DNA of 64,000 bases from Wuchereria bancrofti (lineage: Eukaryota > Nematoda > Chromadorea > Rhabditida > Onchocercidae): contig SSBO01000009.1 of NCBI GenBank assembly GCA_005281725.1, positions 11,401,843 through 11,465,842 of the forward strand. The letters run 5' to 3'. The translations under genes were made by a program, and so were the position numbers. The notes beneath the pieces are model-generated. The model was not told the DNA's origin, searched no databases, and saw only the letters and a list, made by a program, of their open reading frames with translations. Position 1 is the stretch's first letter; every line of letters starts with the position of its first letter. Shown here piece after piece: positions 27,394-40,700 of the stretch.

Positions 27394-27396
27394 ATG
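27384..27396 (+). promoter_or_regulatory. Probable trans-splice acceptor of the ZIP gene
   Basis: An ATTCAG acceptor ends at 27388, five bases before the ATG at 27394, and no coding exon fits upstream. This is the usual arrangement for spliced-leader addition in nematodes. Confidence 0.5.
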
Positions 27397-30300
27397 GCAA
27401 GTCGATCAGTTTTACAACTACTATTATCCATTGCTGTATTATTGTGTCCCACGAGTGCTCAGCAAATATTTCTCGAACAACGTAATCGATTTTTTCATTT
27501 TTTGATTAAATTTATGGCGTTTAGGTCGTGATTTAGGGTTATACATATACATATATATATATATATAGTATAATCGAATAAATCTTAGATTGAGAGACTT
27601 ATGTTTATTTGTAAACTTTACATTCTGTTGTTGTGCTAAACATTTTCTATCGATAAAGGTGGAATGCTTTAAACGGAAAAGATGTCTGTTTCTACCTGTT
27701 CTGTAATTAGTGGTCTGGGTTAATATAAAGCCGAAATGTTGTTCGCTAATGGACGTTTGCTGTAGGTGGACCAATGCCGTAAATGCTCGTATAAAAAAAG
27801 TTCTATAAGTCTGGAATGAGATTTAAATGATTAATTCACAAAATCTCTTTTAGTATTTATATTTATATACTTCAGAGCTGGATCAGCTACCGGCGCCTGA
27901 CATTGGCGGTAATGATGTATTGCCAAAAATGCTTCCTACTACTCTCGAAAAAATTGGTGAAAGCCTAAACACCCGTGGTGAGATACCAGCTGACACATTG
28001 GTTGACCCGGATGGCCGTATCGTTGCTTTTTCCAGACGATTGGAACAAAAGTAATAGTTGTTACTTTTAAGAATAGCAGTACAAATTAATCGTTAGCAAA
28101 AGTGTTGCTAGTCATTTCTTTATTCAGCATTGACTGCTAATCACTGACAACACAAATCAATATTGCAGTCAACCTAAATTCAGCTTAACATTGGCTCTAG
28201 AATGATAGCTCACATTTAAGTATGACAAAATTTTTCACTTTCAGTACTTTTTTACAATTAACTTTTTCTAACTAATTTGTAGACACGCAGAAGAACTGCA
28301 AGAAGAAAGGGAACTTCTGCAACATATAGCAAAAAAAAGTGGTAAGGAATTGATTTCATGGGATACTTGCCTGTGGACAGCACTTGGTTGCGTTTGCATC
28401 ATTGCATGCGGCGTTATTCCTGCATTTATTTTACCACATGACTTCACGGAGTTTCTACAATCAAACTGTAAGTTTTTTGTAGGTCAAAAGTTCTTCAGGT
28501 GTATCGAAAATGAAAACAAATTTTTTCTAGACATGCAGTTCCTTATGCAACTCTAAAATGTATGAAAAATAATTCTCTAAATTACTGAGCTAAAAAATAA
28601 TTTACTGAATCGTGCTGAAAATCAGTAAGCATTTGTGCATGCTATTCTTGTGAGATTTCTATTCTGTATTGTTTCAGATGGTCGCCGAAGCTTACATCTC
28701 CTGCTAAGTTTCACTGTTGGAAGTTTGATTGGTGATGTCTTCCTGCATTTACTTCCAACTGTTTGGGCAGATGCTCAAGGTTTTGTTCATTTGTGAATAT
28801 TTATTTTTGATAATACAGAGCAGCACATAAATAAGTAACAGTATAATTTTTGTATTATAGTGGATAGATTGATAGCAGGTGTCTGGACAACAGCGGGTGT
28901 TTTATTTTGCTTTATGCTGGAGAAGTTCTGTTCAACAAATGAATTTAGTCAACGTAGGGTGGGTTCTTTTAAAAATTTGAATTTGGTTAACAAGTTCATT
29001 TAACGGAAATATTTTATCGATGAAGTATAATAATTATGTTATCTCTTACAGAGACTATCTTAGAAAAGCATAGTTCTCAATTTTTGTCTCCAAAAGCTGA
29101 CAACAGTATAAGATGATTTCTGTGTCAAAATCTAAATTAGATCAAAATTAAGGTAACTTATCTCTCAAACTTCTGCAGATGTGCGCTGTTTTAAATCTTA
29201 TCGCCAATTTTATGGATAATTTCACTCATGGGTTAGCCGTTGGAGGTTCCTTTCTAATGGATACGAAGGTTGCCGTTGAATTTCTCCGATTCATAACTTT
29301 TTTTTTCCACGAGTTTGCAAGAATATAGTACCAATCATTTATAAAAGAAGTCTACCTGATAAGACTAGCGAAGGCACAAAATTTGAGAGTCTGATTCAAC
29401 CGACATATTTCGGGAATACTATAATACTTACTAATATTACTGTTGCTATATCTTGTTTTATATTTATACTAATATAATATTTCATATTAACATTTATATT
29501 AATTTTATATTAATCGAGTTGATCCCCGTGATGATTAAATTACTTTTCTATACAGAGAGTTCATAATTGTAGTCAATTCAAGCTTGGTTATGTTAAACAA
29601 AATATTACTAATAGAGCTATAAAGCTGAAACTCATTGTCTGCAGCTTGGCTTGTTGACAACATTCTCAATAGTTATCCACGAGCTACCCCATGAAATTAG
29701 CGACTTTGCCATCTTACTTCGCGCCGATTTCAACAGATGGTCTGCCGTACGAGCCCAGGTTAGTCATTCGTTTAGGTGTTTTGAAGATATCTTGGAGAAA
29801 TGTGAAATTCTTCATGAAATCAACGTGTAATAAAGACATAAAAAAAAACTGCTTTTAAAATTGTTAATCGATTTTAAAATTACAATTGATCCCACCAATT
29901 ACAGTTGTTGACCGCAGTTGGTGGGGCTCTAGGAGCATGCACAGCGTTATTTTTGCACACCGAGTGCACAAAGAATGAAGCATCTCAGAACATTCTGCCA
30001 TTTACGGCCGGTGGTTTTATCAATATTGCCCTCGCCCAAATACTGCCTGAACTAATGAAAGAGACTGATTCAAGGTATCAATTTACTGCTACTATCGACC
30101 AGGGAAGAGTCTACCTCGTGAATTAGCTGTTTTTTTTTTTTTTTTCAGATTATAGCTTGGATTAGATATAGATGTTAGCTCAGTAACCAATTGAAACTCC
30201 AAAAGAACTGATGTTTTGAACAGTTAGCGACCTTCCGAACAGTTCTACTCAAAAAATTCGTTAAATACTTGTGAATTCCTGTAGGGCATTGTCCTTCATC

Positions 30301-30413
30301 CATTTAACCAAGTAATCACTTGGCACAATTTCAGGCAAAATATTTTGCAGTGGATGTGTTTTTTGATTGGTGTTATATTGATGGGTGTGCTGAATCAATT
30401 TCACCTCGACTAG
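27394..30413 (+). CDS. ZIP family zinc transporter, ZIP13 (SLC39A13)-like (366 aa)
   Basis: This LIV-1-class ZIP transporter would move zinc into the cytosol, probably from the Golgi or secretory vesicles as for ZIP13. Exons: 27394-27481, 27876-28050, 28283-28467, 28678-28779, 28861-28958, 29179-29268, 29645-29758, 29905-30074, 30335-30413; all phases agree and the stop is TAG. The N-terminus is a clear signal peptide (about residues 1-23). Membrane segments follow, with the paired metal-site motifs DNFTHGLAVG and HELPHE in adjacent helices, then FTAGGFINIALAQILPEL. The loop before the DNFTHG helix is only about 15 residues and has no His-rich run, unlike ZIP7 or the longer ZIP13 loop of vertebrates. 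ZIP13 is favoured over ZIP7 by this lack of His and by the last three helices. I am sure of the family, less of the subfamily. Confidence 0.93.
27541..27567. repeat. TA-rich microsatellite in ZIP intron 1
   Basis: ACATATAC units running into eight or more TA units, inside the first intron of the ZIP gene. Confidence 0.85.
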
Positions 30414-31624
30414 AATCATTCAGGGCCTTGGGCCTTAACAGCATAAATGTTTTAATAAACATTTTTGCAGTGGATGTTCTACTTGTAAGCAGTTTCACTA
30501 AAAAGTCTTAAAAGTCTACCCAGTAGTAAATAGGTGATTGTTGTTTCCTCTATCTAACACTGCATTAATTACTTTGCATTTTATTATCTAATCGTACTTG
30601 TAATGATTGTCTTTCTCGTATAATAAACTAATATCGCCCAGTTGCACTGACATGAGTTACGAATGATTCAATGTAAAGCAAATCAAGATAAGATCAACCA
30701 GTAGACAGAGAAATCAGGACAGTCAGGAATGTTTGGAAATGAATTTTTTTCGCACATAATCGTAGCGTGAAGACGACAAAAAACGACTGAACTATTTAAG
30801 TTCAAGCAATGCCTTCTTCCATCAGTGATGGAGATGATAGTTCGCCAGACATCCGAAGGCATCGTATCACGTCTCCTTCTGCTTAATTAAGTAAGAGACG
30901 GGTCACCTTGAGAATTCAAAGCATTAGATGACACATTCGGTAAAGCGACAGGTAGACCCCATATACCTCGAATGTATTGTGAGCTCCAGGGCTGCACTCC
31001 GTAAGTCTAAACTGAAACGGGTAGACAACGATTTGCATTAAGCTCCCCATTAAAACAGCTCTTCAAGTCAGGTTAGCGGCAGAGGTGGTGAGATGAGAAG
31101 GCAAGGAGTGGAGGAGGTGGGTAGAGTGATGGGTAAAATCAGGGGGAAAAAGGATGGCTTTGTCATCATCTTATTCTGGTACTAAATAAGATGATGACAA
31201 ACTGGAAACATATATATTCGTATTTTCATGTTACCGGAATGAAACTCGACGTGGGTGATTTTCTGTTTGGTTGCAAGAATTAGGAGTGTTTGGACATTGA
31301 AGAGAGCGACCATGTTGATAGATAGCTCGAGCTAAGGTTTTTCCTGTTTAAAGCGCCTTAAGATATGAAAAAGGAGTATTGCTTTTCACTGCACTTTCAG
31401 TATTAAACTGTATTGCTTTAGAGATAGAAGTTGCAGCCATCTGGTAGTGTGTTGACGTGCAGTTGCACTCACTGCATCGACATTGAGAAAAGGTTTGCCG
31501 GCAGAATTATTAACTGAAAGAATACATCCGCACTCTCACGTATTTCTATTCCTATATTAAGTTCATGAATTTTTACTGGAATTGGTGACAAAACAGCGAT
31601 ACGATTTCCTAATAGCTAACCATT
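30414..31624. other. Intergenic region between ZIP and MOB3 genes
   Basis: It holds the ZIP 3' UTR, with AATAAA at 30454-30459 and again at 30622-30627, then non-coding DNA with no supported open frame, and the MOB3 promoter at its right end. The spacing (1.2 kb) is long for a nematode operon. Confidence 0.6.
30454..30459 (+). terminator. Candidate polyadenylation signal, ZIP gene
   Basis: AATAAA 41 bases past the stop codon; a second copy at 30622-30627 could be used instead. Confidence 0.5.
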
Positions 31625-33285
31625 ATGTCAAGTTTCCTGGATTTTTTGCAGATGAACAAGGATAAGGTACGTTTATTTAGTGATTTTCGTGAAGCACACC
31701 CAAGCGAAGTTACTTTTATGACATATTCATAGATTATATTTAATTGTTTCGCTTTGGGCGCTTCTCAGGAAAGGGAAGAGCGCTAACAAAATAAGTTTTT
31801 ATTAGGGAATCGATTGAACAGGTCATGAGTTATGCTGGAAATGAATAGCGCATCAGTTGCAATGGATGCAATTCCGTATGTTCGTAGTCCTCAGAACTGA
31901 TCTTGAGAAACATTGTGCATTAACTGTTTCTTGGCAAATTTGCAGACATTCCGGCCGAAGAAAAAATTTCCAGTTGGAACGTTGCGTTATAATCTGCATA
32001 AGCAGGCTCAAGCTACGCTCCATTCAGGTTTAGATTTAAAAGCAGCTGTTCGATTACCACCTAACGAGAACTTCGAAGATTGGTTAGCTGTTCACAGTAA
32101 GTTTTGCAACATCATAATTGAACATTTTGGCTACAGTTGCATTTAATGGTGTGAATAAATGTGTAAGTTGCAGCGGTGGACTTTTTCAACCGAATAAATC
32201 TTCTGTACGGTATAATATCGGATGTTTGTGCAGCGAAATCTTGCCCTACTATGAGTGGTGGATCTCGGTAAATTGATTTTCACTCTTTTGTTTAAAGGAA
32301 ATGTTGAGGACTGATGATTGATTATCGACTGTTTTAAGTAGTAGTAGCTAGTTATGTCAAAAAAAAGTCATGGGTGTAATGTTGCAGTTTAGGATTTTTG
32401 AGTCTTAGACAATGTTGATGTCAACGTATGTCAGAATAGTGATAGAATTAAGTGTGGATTCGAATTATATTTTCTTTTATTTCTTTTCGCAGAATCGAAA
32501 TTGCAATTTTTTCTTTACAGGTATGAATATCTTTGGCAGGATGGTGTCAGTTATAAAAAACCAACAAGATTACCTGCGCCTGAATATATATATCTTCTCA
32601 TGGACTGGATTGAGATACGAATAAATAATGAAACTATTTTTCCTTCTAATACGGGTATTGATTTTTGTTAATAACAAGCACTGATTTGATCGAGAGGTTG
32701 CAGAATTTGGACGAATATATTGAATTTGTGTTCAATCGGCACCGTTTTAGCTTTGCGTAGTGGCTATAACTCAGATGATTCGTATTTTGCAGAGGTTCCG
32801 TTCCCGCGAGATTTTCGACAAACATGTAAAAAGATATTGACAAGATTGTTTCGAGTCTTTGTTCATATTTATATACACCACTTCGATCGATTAACACAAT
32901 TAGGAGCTGTGAGTTCTTTCTCAACAGTACCTAAAATTTATACACAGTACCTAATTTATCATACAAACGTTTGTATTAATTATGGTGTTCCAAGAAATAG
33001 TATTTATGCTGTTCTTTTTAGGAACCTCACGCAAACACTTTATACAAACATTTTTACTATTTTATCACTGAACATCAAATGGTTTCACCACGTGAGTTGG
33101 ATGCGCTGGTAAGTTTTTCTTATACTTTATAACAGAATAGGAACTAGAAATACTCGAGTTGAATTAGCATTAATTTTTGAGGTTTCCTATAATTTTCGTA
33201 CATGCGGGATAAACGAATGTTTTAGAAGGAAATGACAGAACGGTTGATTGTTAATTCTGGCAACCGACGAATTCGTGTTGAATGA
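31625..33285 (+). CDS. MOB kinase activator, MOB3 type (227 aa)
   Basis: MOB proteins are small zinc-binding adaptors that bind and activate NDR/LATS or STE20-type kinases; MOB3 members have also been reported to bind MST1. Exons: 31625-31666, 31946-32096, 32174-32267, 32521-32654, 32793-32908, 33022-33108, 33226-33285; all phases agree. The protein carries [12 protein letters not shown] near the N-terminus, [44 protein letters not shown] and [17 protein letters not shown]. Zinc ligands are Cys83, Cys88, His165 and His170. The last exon gives LKEMTERL, matching the MOB3 C-terminus, plus about ten extra residues. MOB3 rather than MOB1 or MOB4 is supported by [18 protein letters not shown] and FVHIYIHHF. 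The start is ambiguous: an ATG at 31652 sits directly after a perfect acceptor; the upstream ATG is preferred because the extra nine residues resemble the MOB3 N-terminus. Confidence 0.95.
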
Positions 33286-33710
33286 AAGCTGTTGAGGTCA
33301 CGAGGGGTTTTCTAAACCGCTTGTCTGGCTGTTTGCCAATTTCCGGCAGTGAACACTTTAATCCTGAACACTTTGTCACTTTGTCCCATTGTGGTAAATA
33401 TTTTTTGTAAGAATTATTTCACTGAATTATCTCAATGAAACTTATAAAAGATAATATGACGACGACCTGTTATCTCGACCCATTTGCATTGTCATGTACA
33501 CGATGATAATCGTACTAGTTGATTAAAAAAAAAAAAAAAAAAAAGTTGATTTAAATCTTTGTACTTTTCTATAAATAACTGTCACATTTGTACAAAGTTT
33601 TCAGCGCTAAATATATAGCATTAGTTTGTTCTTATGCGAAAATTTGTGTATTAAATTGAAATGTTATCAGTGGATATACTTACAATGTAGTAATTTTATT
33701 ACTTACATTT

Positions 33711-33716
33711 AATAAA
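33711..33716 (+). terminator. Candidate polyadenylation signal, MOB3 gene
   Basis: AATAAA about 430 bases downstream of the stop in a T-rich context. Confidence 0.4.
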
Positions 33717-35326
33717 TTGAAAATGTTGGGAGAACTCCACAGTGTGGATTTCCGTCTTTATGTCCTGGGTCGATGGTCTTTGTATTTTGTAAAGAAACTG
33801 ATTTTTGAGATATTAGCATCGAAAAGAGTAGTAATGTCAGTCGTGTTTTTGTAACTTATCGAAAACTTTTCTGATCTGTTCTCGGAACTTAGGTGACAGT
33901 GTTCATGAGGTAAAAAAAGTAAGTTTGTGTTTGGTTGATTAAAGAAAGTTTTAATTTTTAAAGATGGAAATTGAGTTGCTGCACGTTCTTTTATTTATGA
34001 GTAAAGACTCGGAAATGAAACTGTTTTTCTTGGGGTAACAAAACATAATAACTGAAAACAAAATCCCCCCAGTACAAATTTCATGGTGGAACATTTTTTT
34101 GCACTAACTCCACCACACAAGTCAGTAAAGGACAGCTGCAAAGTATAAACACAACCCAAGCTTTCAGGCTTATGGCCTAAACATCACATTCCCACTTCTG
34201 TCACCCGAACTTTCGCGCTGTTGTACCAACACACGGACTTGTCCCTTCGACCAGTAGACCTCTCCACTCATCTACATTTAGATCATTATATCGTTTTAAA
34301 TTTCAGTCTTCCTATACAAACATTTATTTGTTTAATCTACTTTCACTGCTTCTTTCGATCTGCATATCTCTCCCAGGATTTCCTCATTCTGGCGATTTCG
34401 CCATCCACTCTTGTTGTACTTTGTCCGAACTTAATTGAATTACATCTTATATGATGAAACCTTCTTTAAAGTTCCGAAAATGATGTCAGCTTATAAAAAA
34501 TTGATCATATTTACACAGAGATCATCTGAAGATGCATGCGATCATATACATTACAGAAATGAATTACCAGTTAGGTGTAAGTTTTGCGCAGTACTGCTAT
34601 TTTGAAGATTTTGCTCCGATTTCAGGTAGAGAGCCCTTTATGTACGCTTAGAAGTATGTACAGAACCGTTGCAGATATATATATATATATAACATTCTTT
34701 CCCAGTCATTACTTTCAAATGAGGCGATTGATTCATCGAAGGGGTTTTTTTTTTTCTGAAAAATAAAATGGAAGTTTGCAAAAGTGTTGCTGCTAGAGTT
34801 TAAGCAATAAAGCACGACATATGGCATCACTTTGCTGGCTGCTTATTCTCTGTTCTTCCTTTGTAAAATTATACAAAAGTTCAAAGCGATGCTTATTCCC
34901 CGCCGAGTTTTTGTTGTACTTATTATGTAAGATAGAAGATTGATTGGAAGTGGTGGTGACAGTAATTGGGCCAGCTCAAAAGTTTAATTCCAACTTGAAA
35001 TTGAACTTTTTGAATAGGACAGATCACTCACTACCTCTAACACACAATGATTGTTTGCCTTCACTACTATATCCTTTCGCCTGACAACCACATCAGCCCA
35101 GTATTTATTCACACTGACAACTCTCGTCCAGTTCGGTTCTTTCGTCAAATAATACATTGCTGCTGATTTGTCGTAATTTCAACGTTCCGTTTCTACAGCA
35201 CAGCAAATTTTCTCTCGCAACCTCCCATATTCCATTGCATTCTTTTCACCCTGTTCAGTTGGTTATTTCGATGTTGCTGTACCATTGTGCTGTTTAGCTT
35301 TCCTTGTCATAAACGTCCGTTAACCT

Positions 35327-35378
35327 ACCTCCTCCTCCTCCTCCTCCTCATCATCATCATCATCAGCATCAGCATCAT
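35327..35378. repeat. CTC/CAT trinucleotide microsatellite
   Basis: About seven CTC units followed by CAT and CAG-CAT units. Antisense Arg/Met open frames through it are artefacts. Confidence 0.9.
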
Positions 35379-36001
35379 GAACACAGTCATCAGCAAATAG
35401 CAGCAGTAACACGACAATTGATGAAATGTTTGTACTGACAAGAATTCCCTAATATTATTTGTTACATACAAATTAGGAGAGAAGAACTCAAATGGAATTA
35501 TTGAGTGCTCTAAGCTCAAAGCGTTCATCATTCATCGCCTCTAACTAAGATGACATATTGTCGCATATCATATCAGGCGATATGAGAAACTACTCACTTA
35601 TCCCCACCCCATCTTCTTCCCACTTGTCACCACCACACTAATTAATCATCAGTGGTGTTTTTAATTCATTGTTGCTTAATATAGTGTTTGTCGACAGATA
35701 AATTCTGCGAAAAGTGGAGCATCTATTTTTCTTTATATATTTTTGAAAAGCATCTGTTTTTGCAAGTATCTATCTAACTAACCATTTCTATAACGTGAAC
35801 TCTTCTTGGTCATTCCTCTAACCAGTTCCGTTTTTCTCTTCGGATGCAATTTGTCAGTGACCATTGGATAGTTTCAAATGCATTCTATTGCTGTGCCACT
35901 TTTTACTGATATTTTCTCCAATTTCATGTGCAAACAGTGCATTTTTTTAAAGCTGTTACAATAACTTACATCGCGAAAGTAATATTTACATTTCGCTTTA
36001 G

Positions 36002-36117
36002 CTTCCAGCCCGTATTGATTACGGCAAAATTAATTCATCAGATGAATGGATATTTGAACCGGTGACCCCTCGTATAGGAAGTCGCATAACTAGCTCAACA
36101 TACAACAAGTCAAAGCA
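36002..36117 (+). CDS. Candidate upstream coding exon of the RAPGEF1 gene
   Basis: An open stretch flanked by a pyrimidine-rich TTTAG acceptor and a GTATGT donor encodes about 38 residues, including KINSSDEWIFEPVTP and a Ser/Thr-rich end. Codon use looks real. No start codon lies inside it and I found no exon before it. Its phase (2) does not fit the next exon at 37800 in that exon's best frame, unless the donor is GTCAGT at 36122. It may belong to a longer isoform or to a separate gene. Confidence 0.4.
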
Positions 36118-37799
36118 GTATGTCAGTGATCTTGTCGTCCGTATACATTACTTGTCATCTCTTTCACTATTAGTATTTGATATTTTATGATCGGATAGCG
36201 AGTATCTTTCCTGATTTTCGGCACCACAATTTCTGTTCAGTGCAAGATTTCTATGGGATGTCTTTTCTTCGGTTCTCTCTCCTTTTCACATGTCTAATCT
36301 ATAAAAACAAAAACCATTTCTTGAAACTAGCAAAGAAAGAATAATCATCTTCTCAACAGCAGCTGCTTTTCCTCTATTAGCTCGGTTTTTTTTTTCATCA
36401 ACCAGCTGCTGCTTGCAGAAACGCATGCCTTCTCTTGCAATAGAAATACTTACTAGTCATATTTTCTTATTGTATACCTTTTTGGTTAAAAACTGGAAAT
36501 ATAAAATTAATGCTTCACCAGTTTACAAGTGTATATTTATGCTAGAACTAATTTGCCAAATGACAAAAATTAAGATAGTTGTTGTTACGAGGTCATTCAC
36601 AAGACTGTAACCGCAATCGATGACTGTAACCAACAAATTAGAGACAACAATAATTCGCTCCTATGATGAAGAGTTGTGCTGATGTTAATAAACGATTCAC
36701 ACTACTGGTGGTGGTATATTGAATTGAAAGAGTTGTTGTTATTCGATTCCTTGGTAGACAGACAGTCGTTCATTGTCTACGTACGTATCTTCTTCTTTCC
36801 ACCTTTATAATAAATTAAATTATGTTATCTTTTTCATTCTCTATCACTTCTTGTGATCACTGATGAATATAGCTTGTCATTCATTCTTTGTTATACCTTC
36901 TTCCAGCATCTATGTTACATCAAAAGTTTCGTTTCAGTTGAATAATGAATGCTTTCTTTGAAGTACTTCACAATTCTTGTCGTTATTTCCTCATACAACA
37001 CCTTTTTGTTATTTCTCCACTGAACATATTGTGTTTTGTTCTTTATTAAGGTTTCTGATATGGGTGTATGAATAGTTGTTATTGCCTAGAATTCATCTCT
37101 TTGAAAGATGGAATTTCTTGCTGCAAACCTGTTAACTTAAATAAACACGAAAACATCATATTACAACGCATGATCCTCTCGTTGCTCATTGAGAATGATG
37201 GGAATTTTTCACTCTCACAAAACTTACTTACTAAATCATGAAGCGAATATGCCAAAAATACATCTGAGAGATTGTCTAGCTAGCATTTGCTCTCTTCTAG
37301 CAGAGCTAACTAACTGTTCCTTTCACAAATGAACTGGTTCCTGCTGTGTATAGTCTGTGACAAGCTCATCCACAATAAAGAAATGTCGCAAATCGCTGAA
37401 CTGCTTCAAATCAGCTGATTCTCGAGTCTGCAATAGCTGCAGATAGTGTTCGCTACGGTCGCACCAACAACAACGTCAAACGCTTAAATGGTGTTGACTG
37501 ATAAATATCAGATAAGGGGAACGCAGCGAACAAGCTTAATGATTAATGATAATTCATCCCATAACTGCTGCACTAATTTCAATGTTACTAGTCCCTTTTC
37601 AACATTTGTCCCACTTACTGGCAGTGTTTCATGTTCTCAATTGCTATCCGAAAAAAAAGGAATGCATGATTAGTTTTGGAATTAGTGGTGAGCATTGGGA
37701 TAAATGACGGATTTGATATTTATTAATGGTATACTGTTTTCGGGTGCCTATTGAAATAAACCTCAGACACTCTTTATCTGTTGCCTTTATTTGTTTCAG

Positions 37800-40700
37800 A
37801 TGTTTGAATCTCCGTTTAAAAGCGATTTTGATTTCGGTACAGAATTTGTATCCTCCACACAGCATCCTTTTTCTCTTCGCAGTCGATTACGCGAAGTTCG
37901 AGATGCATTTCGAGGATTTCGGGTGATTTTTTCTTTTCTTTATTGTTTGCGACTCATCTTTCCTCTGCAATAACATTTCAATTCAGGTTAAACTGTTTCC
38001 TGCTGCTACAGAGTTATTTTTTACGGGTTTCCTTAATTTACATACAATGGGGATGCAAGAGAATAATGCATCGTGGTTGAAGAATTAATATTCAGTATAA
38101 CCTGTAATTCCGTCACGTTTTGATTTGAATAACCATTCCCACCGTAAATGCCTATCGTACGTATTACTTAGTGTGTCCGTAAAATCAACAATCACCCAAT
38201 GATCAAATATCGGGTAAATAAAATAGAGGTATTTGCTGCTTGCTTGCTTGCTTAAAGAATGCATATTTCTTCGATTTCGAAATACATCTATCATGAAATG
38301 AAAGTATTAGACGATAGAAGCAACCCTTTCAGAAGCATTTTAAACATTAAACTTAGGTTTACATGACCAACTTTCGGATTTACTAGACACTTAGTTATGT
38401 TGCATATTTTTTTCTTCACAAATTTATTGCACTCATAGTCGGCATTATGAGACAGTTATGCCCATCGAGAAATTATAGTCAAATAGTAATATAATTCAAG
38501 GACATTATTTATAATTACAGCTGACGATTGATATGTGTTGATAGTACTGACTGATGCAGTGTGCTGTGCTTTCATATATTCCGTGAAATAGCCCAATCAA
38601 CGGATGGTTAAACATAAAAATTCTTGTTAGTAAGGCCCCTTCGGTGGATTGTAGTAGGCGTTTCCGAGTTAAATTGGATGCTGCAAAGAAACGGAATCAT
38701 CCATCTCGCTCTGGCAACAAATTCAACGAACTGAAGAAGCTTCACATTTTCATGCCATGCATATTTGTGCTATGCCTACTGGATTATTAAAGCCGTACAC
38801 TTTAAGGAAATGATTTGGTTTCCGAAAATGTTTTTGGAAACCAACTTGTTCTTAATTTAAAATTTTCAATACCATTACTCTTCCATCACTTTTTGTTCTT
38901 TTTTAATTACTCACATCTGATATTCAATAATGGTACAATATGGTCATACTGTTGTCATAATTTGTATGCTCGTGTCACGGTTGGAATTAGATTAAATTTC
39001 TGTTTCGAATTCAAGATATGTACGATTATTATTAGGGTTTTCAATTTTTATTTAGGTTCCAAATATAGCAAGCAGTCAAGTAATAAAACACTTAGAACTT
39101 CTATTAAGGTACTTGCAATATTTTATCCATTTTTGACTTCATGATGAAATTTTCCTCAGCTACGAGGATTACTTTTAATTAAGTCCTCTTTGTACATAAT
39201 TATCAATTTCTGAGTTAGAAATATTCGGTTCTTCATCTAAGCAATTTCATTTTCTTATGAATGACCTCATGAATAAGCCATAAATCCTTTTTAGCAAAAG
39301 AACTTATCGCTACTGTCGACAGTAGTTAAAATCATTTTTAAATTTTTTGCAGTTTTCATTTAAAAAGGAACATTTTAGTGTTATTCTTTACTGCTACGAT
39401 AGATACACACATTCTTTTGCAAAACGAAAAGCTAACAAAAAATGTAATGAAAATGCAAAAAGTTTGTGTCAATGACGCTTCAGACTACTTTTACTTTTCA
39501 GCCATCACCTGATACTGTTCCTCACAGCGAGTCAAAACTTCCAGCTATGTCAGTTCGGAGAGCATCCGATACCGCCACATCTTCAATCGTAAGTAAAATA
39601 AATAGTTTTTAAGAGCCTTCTTCAACTGTTCTCTATCAGCCTCTCCCACGCGATTAATAAACGTAATGCACTCTGTTATTGCCTCTTTTTTTAGATTTTT
39701 TTAGTATACTGTTACTCAAAACTTCAGCAGAAGCAATAGAAACAATTTCATCGAGACATGAAGTCACGGTGAAAAGTTTCCAGAATTAATTATTTTTAAT
39801 GAAGTTTCTTTTTTTCGGAAATTCCAACAATGGCAAAATGATTGTAACTGCTGATAAGCTATTATCAATGTGACAGTTTTAATATTTTATGCTACGGTGT
39901 TAGCAAAACATAACTTTTATTATTTGATACAGAAAAGTTCAAACTCTCCTTCTCTCCCGATAAAGAAAAAGAAACCGGTAAAAGAAATTGAAGTATCAAT
40001 ACAATTCCTGTACGAAGTAATACGTACCGATATGTTTGAAGTGCTTATTGGCAGCGCCAGTGCCGTTTTTGATTCAGTTCTTTCCTATATATCAACACTA
40101 AAATACCCTGCACCTTGTGTTCAGGTATTTATTCATCCATTTTATTTATCAGCTTACTGCACTACATATGGTCTCCGATGGGCTTATACCCTTTGAACTT
40201 TCCATTTTCAGGATGCCCTAATAGCTTTATTGGATTGGGTCGAAAACAAGATCTTATCAAGTACTATTTATGACGATGTTGATACTGTTGGGGAGCCAGG
40301 AAGCTCGGAAAGCGATGGAAGTGAAGGAGCACGTTTAGCTACTGAACTCTTGAAAGTTTGCAGATTTTATCTAATATTTCTAGTAGATAACAACAGTTTT
40401 TAGCATGCTAAATTATCGAGAATTAGATAATTATTGAGTGCAATGTAATCTGATTAGGATAAAGGATGTTTGACATTGCTTCGAAAAACAGTTGTACAAT
40501 GGTTTGTCAGAAGTTTAATTGATTAATTTATTGTTCAATTCCATTTGGTTTTTTGCTAATAGATGGCAACATCTTCTGGACATGCTTAAGGCTTCCATAT
40601 AATGCTTATCCACCTGTAAGCAAATAATTCTCCGAAAATTTGCATATACTCAACTGCTCATACATTTGATAAAAAGCACTGACAATTTGTAGGCTATTGC

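Larger units (their letters stand above)
33286..36001. other. Intergenic region between MOB3 and RAPGEF1 genes
   Basis: A polyadenylation signal AATAAA lies at 33711-33716, about 430 bases past the MOB3 stop. No other gene is supported. A CTC/CAT microsatellite lies at 35327-35378. The RAPGEF1 promoter and any 5' non-coding exon probably lie in the right half or in 36118-37799. Confidence 0.55.

Noticed and set aside
40564..40616. Possible extra RAPGEF1 exon with a TAG acceptor and GTAAGC donor
   Set aside because: Neighbouring exons both require phase 0, and all frames compatible with that contain a stop or shift the frame.
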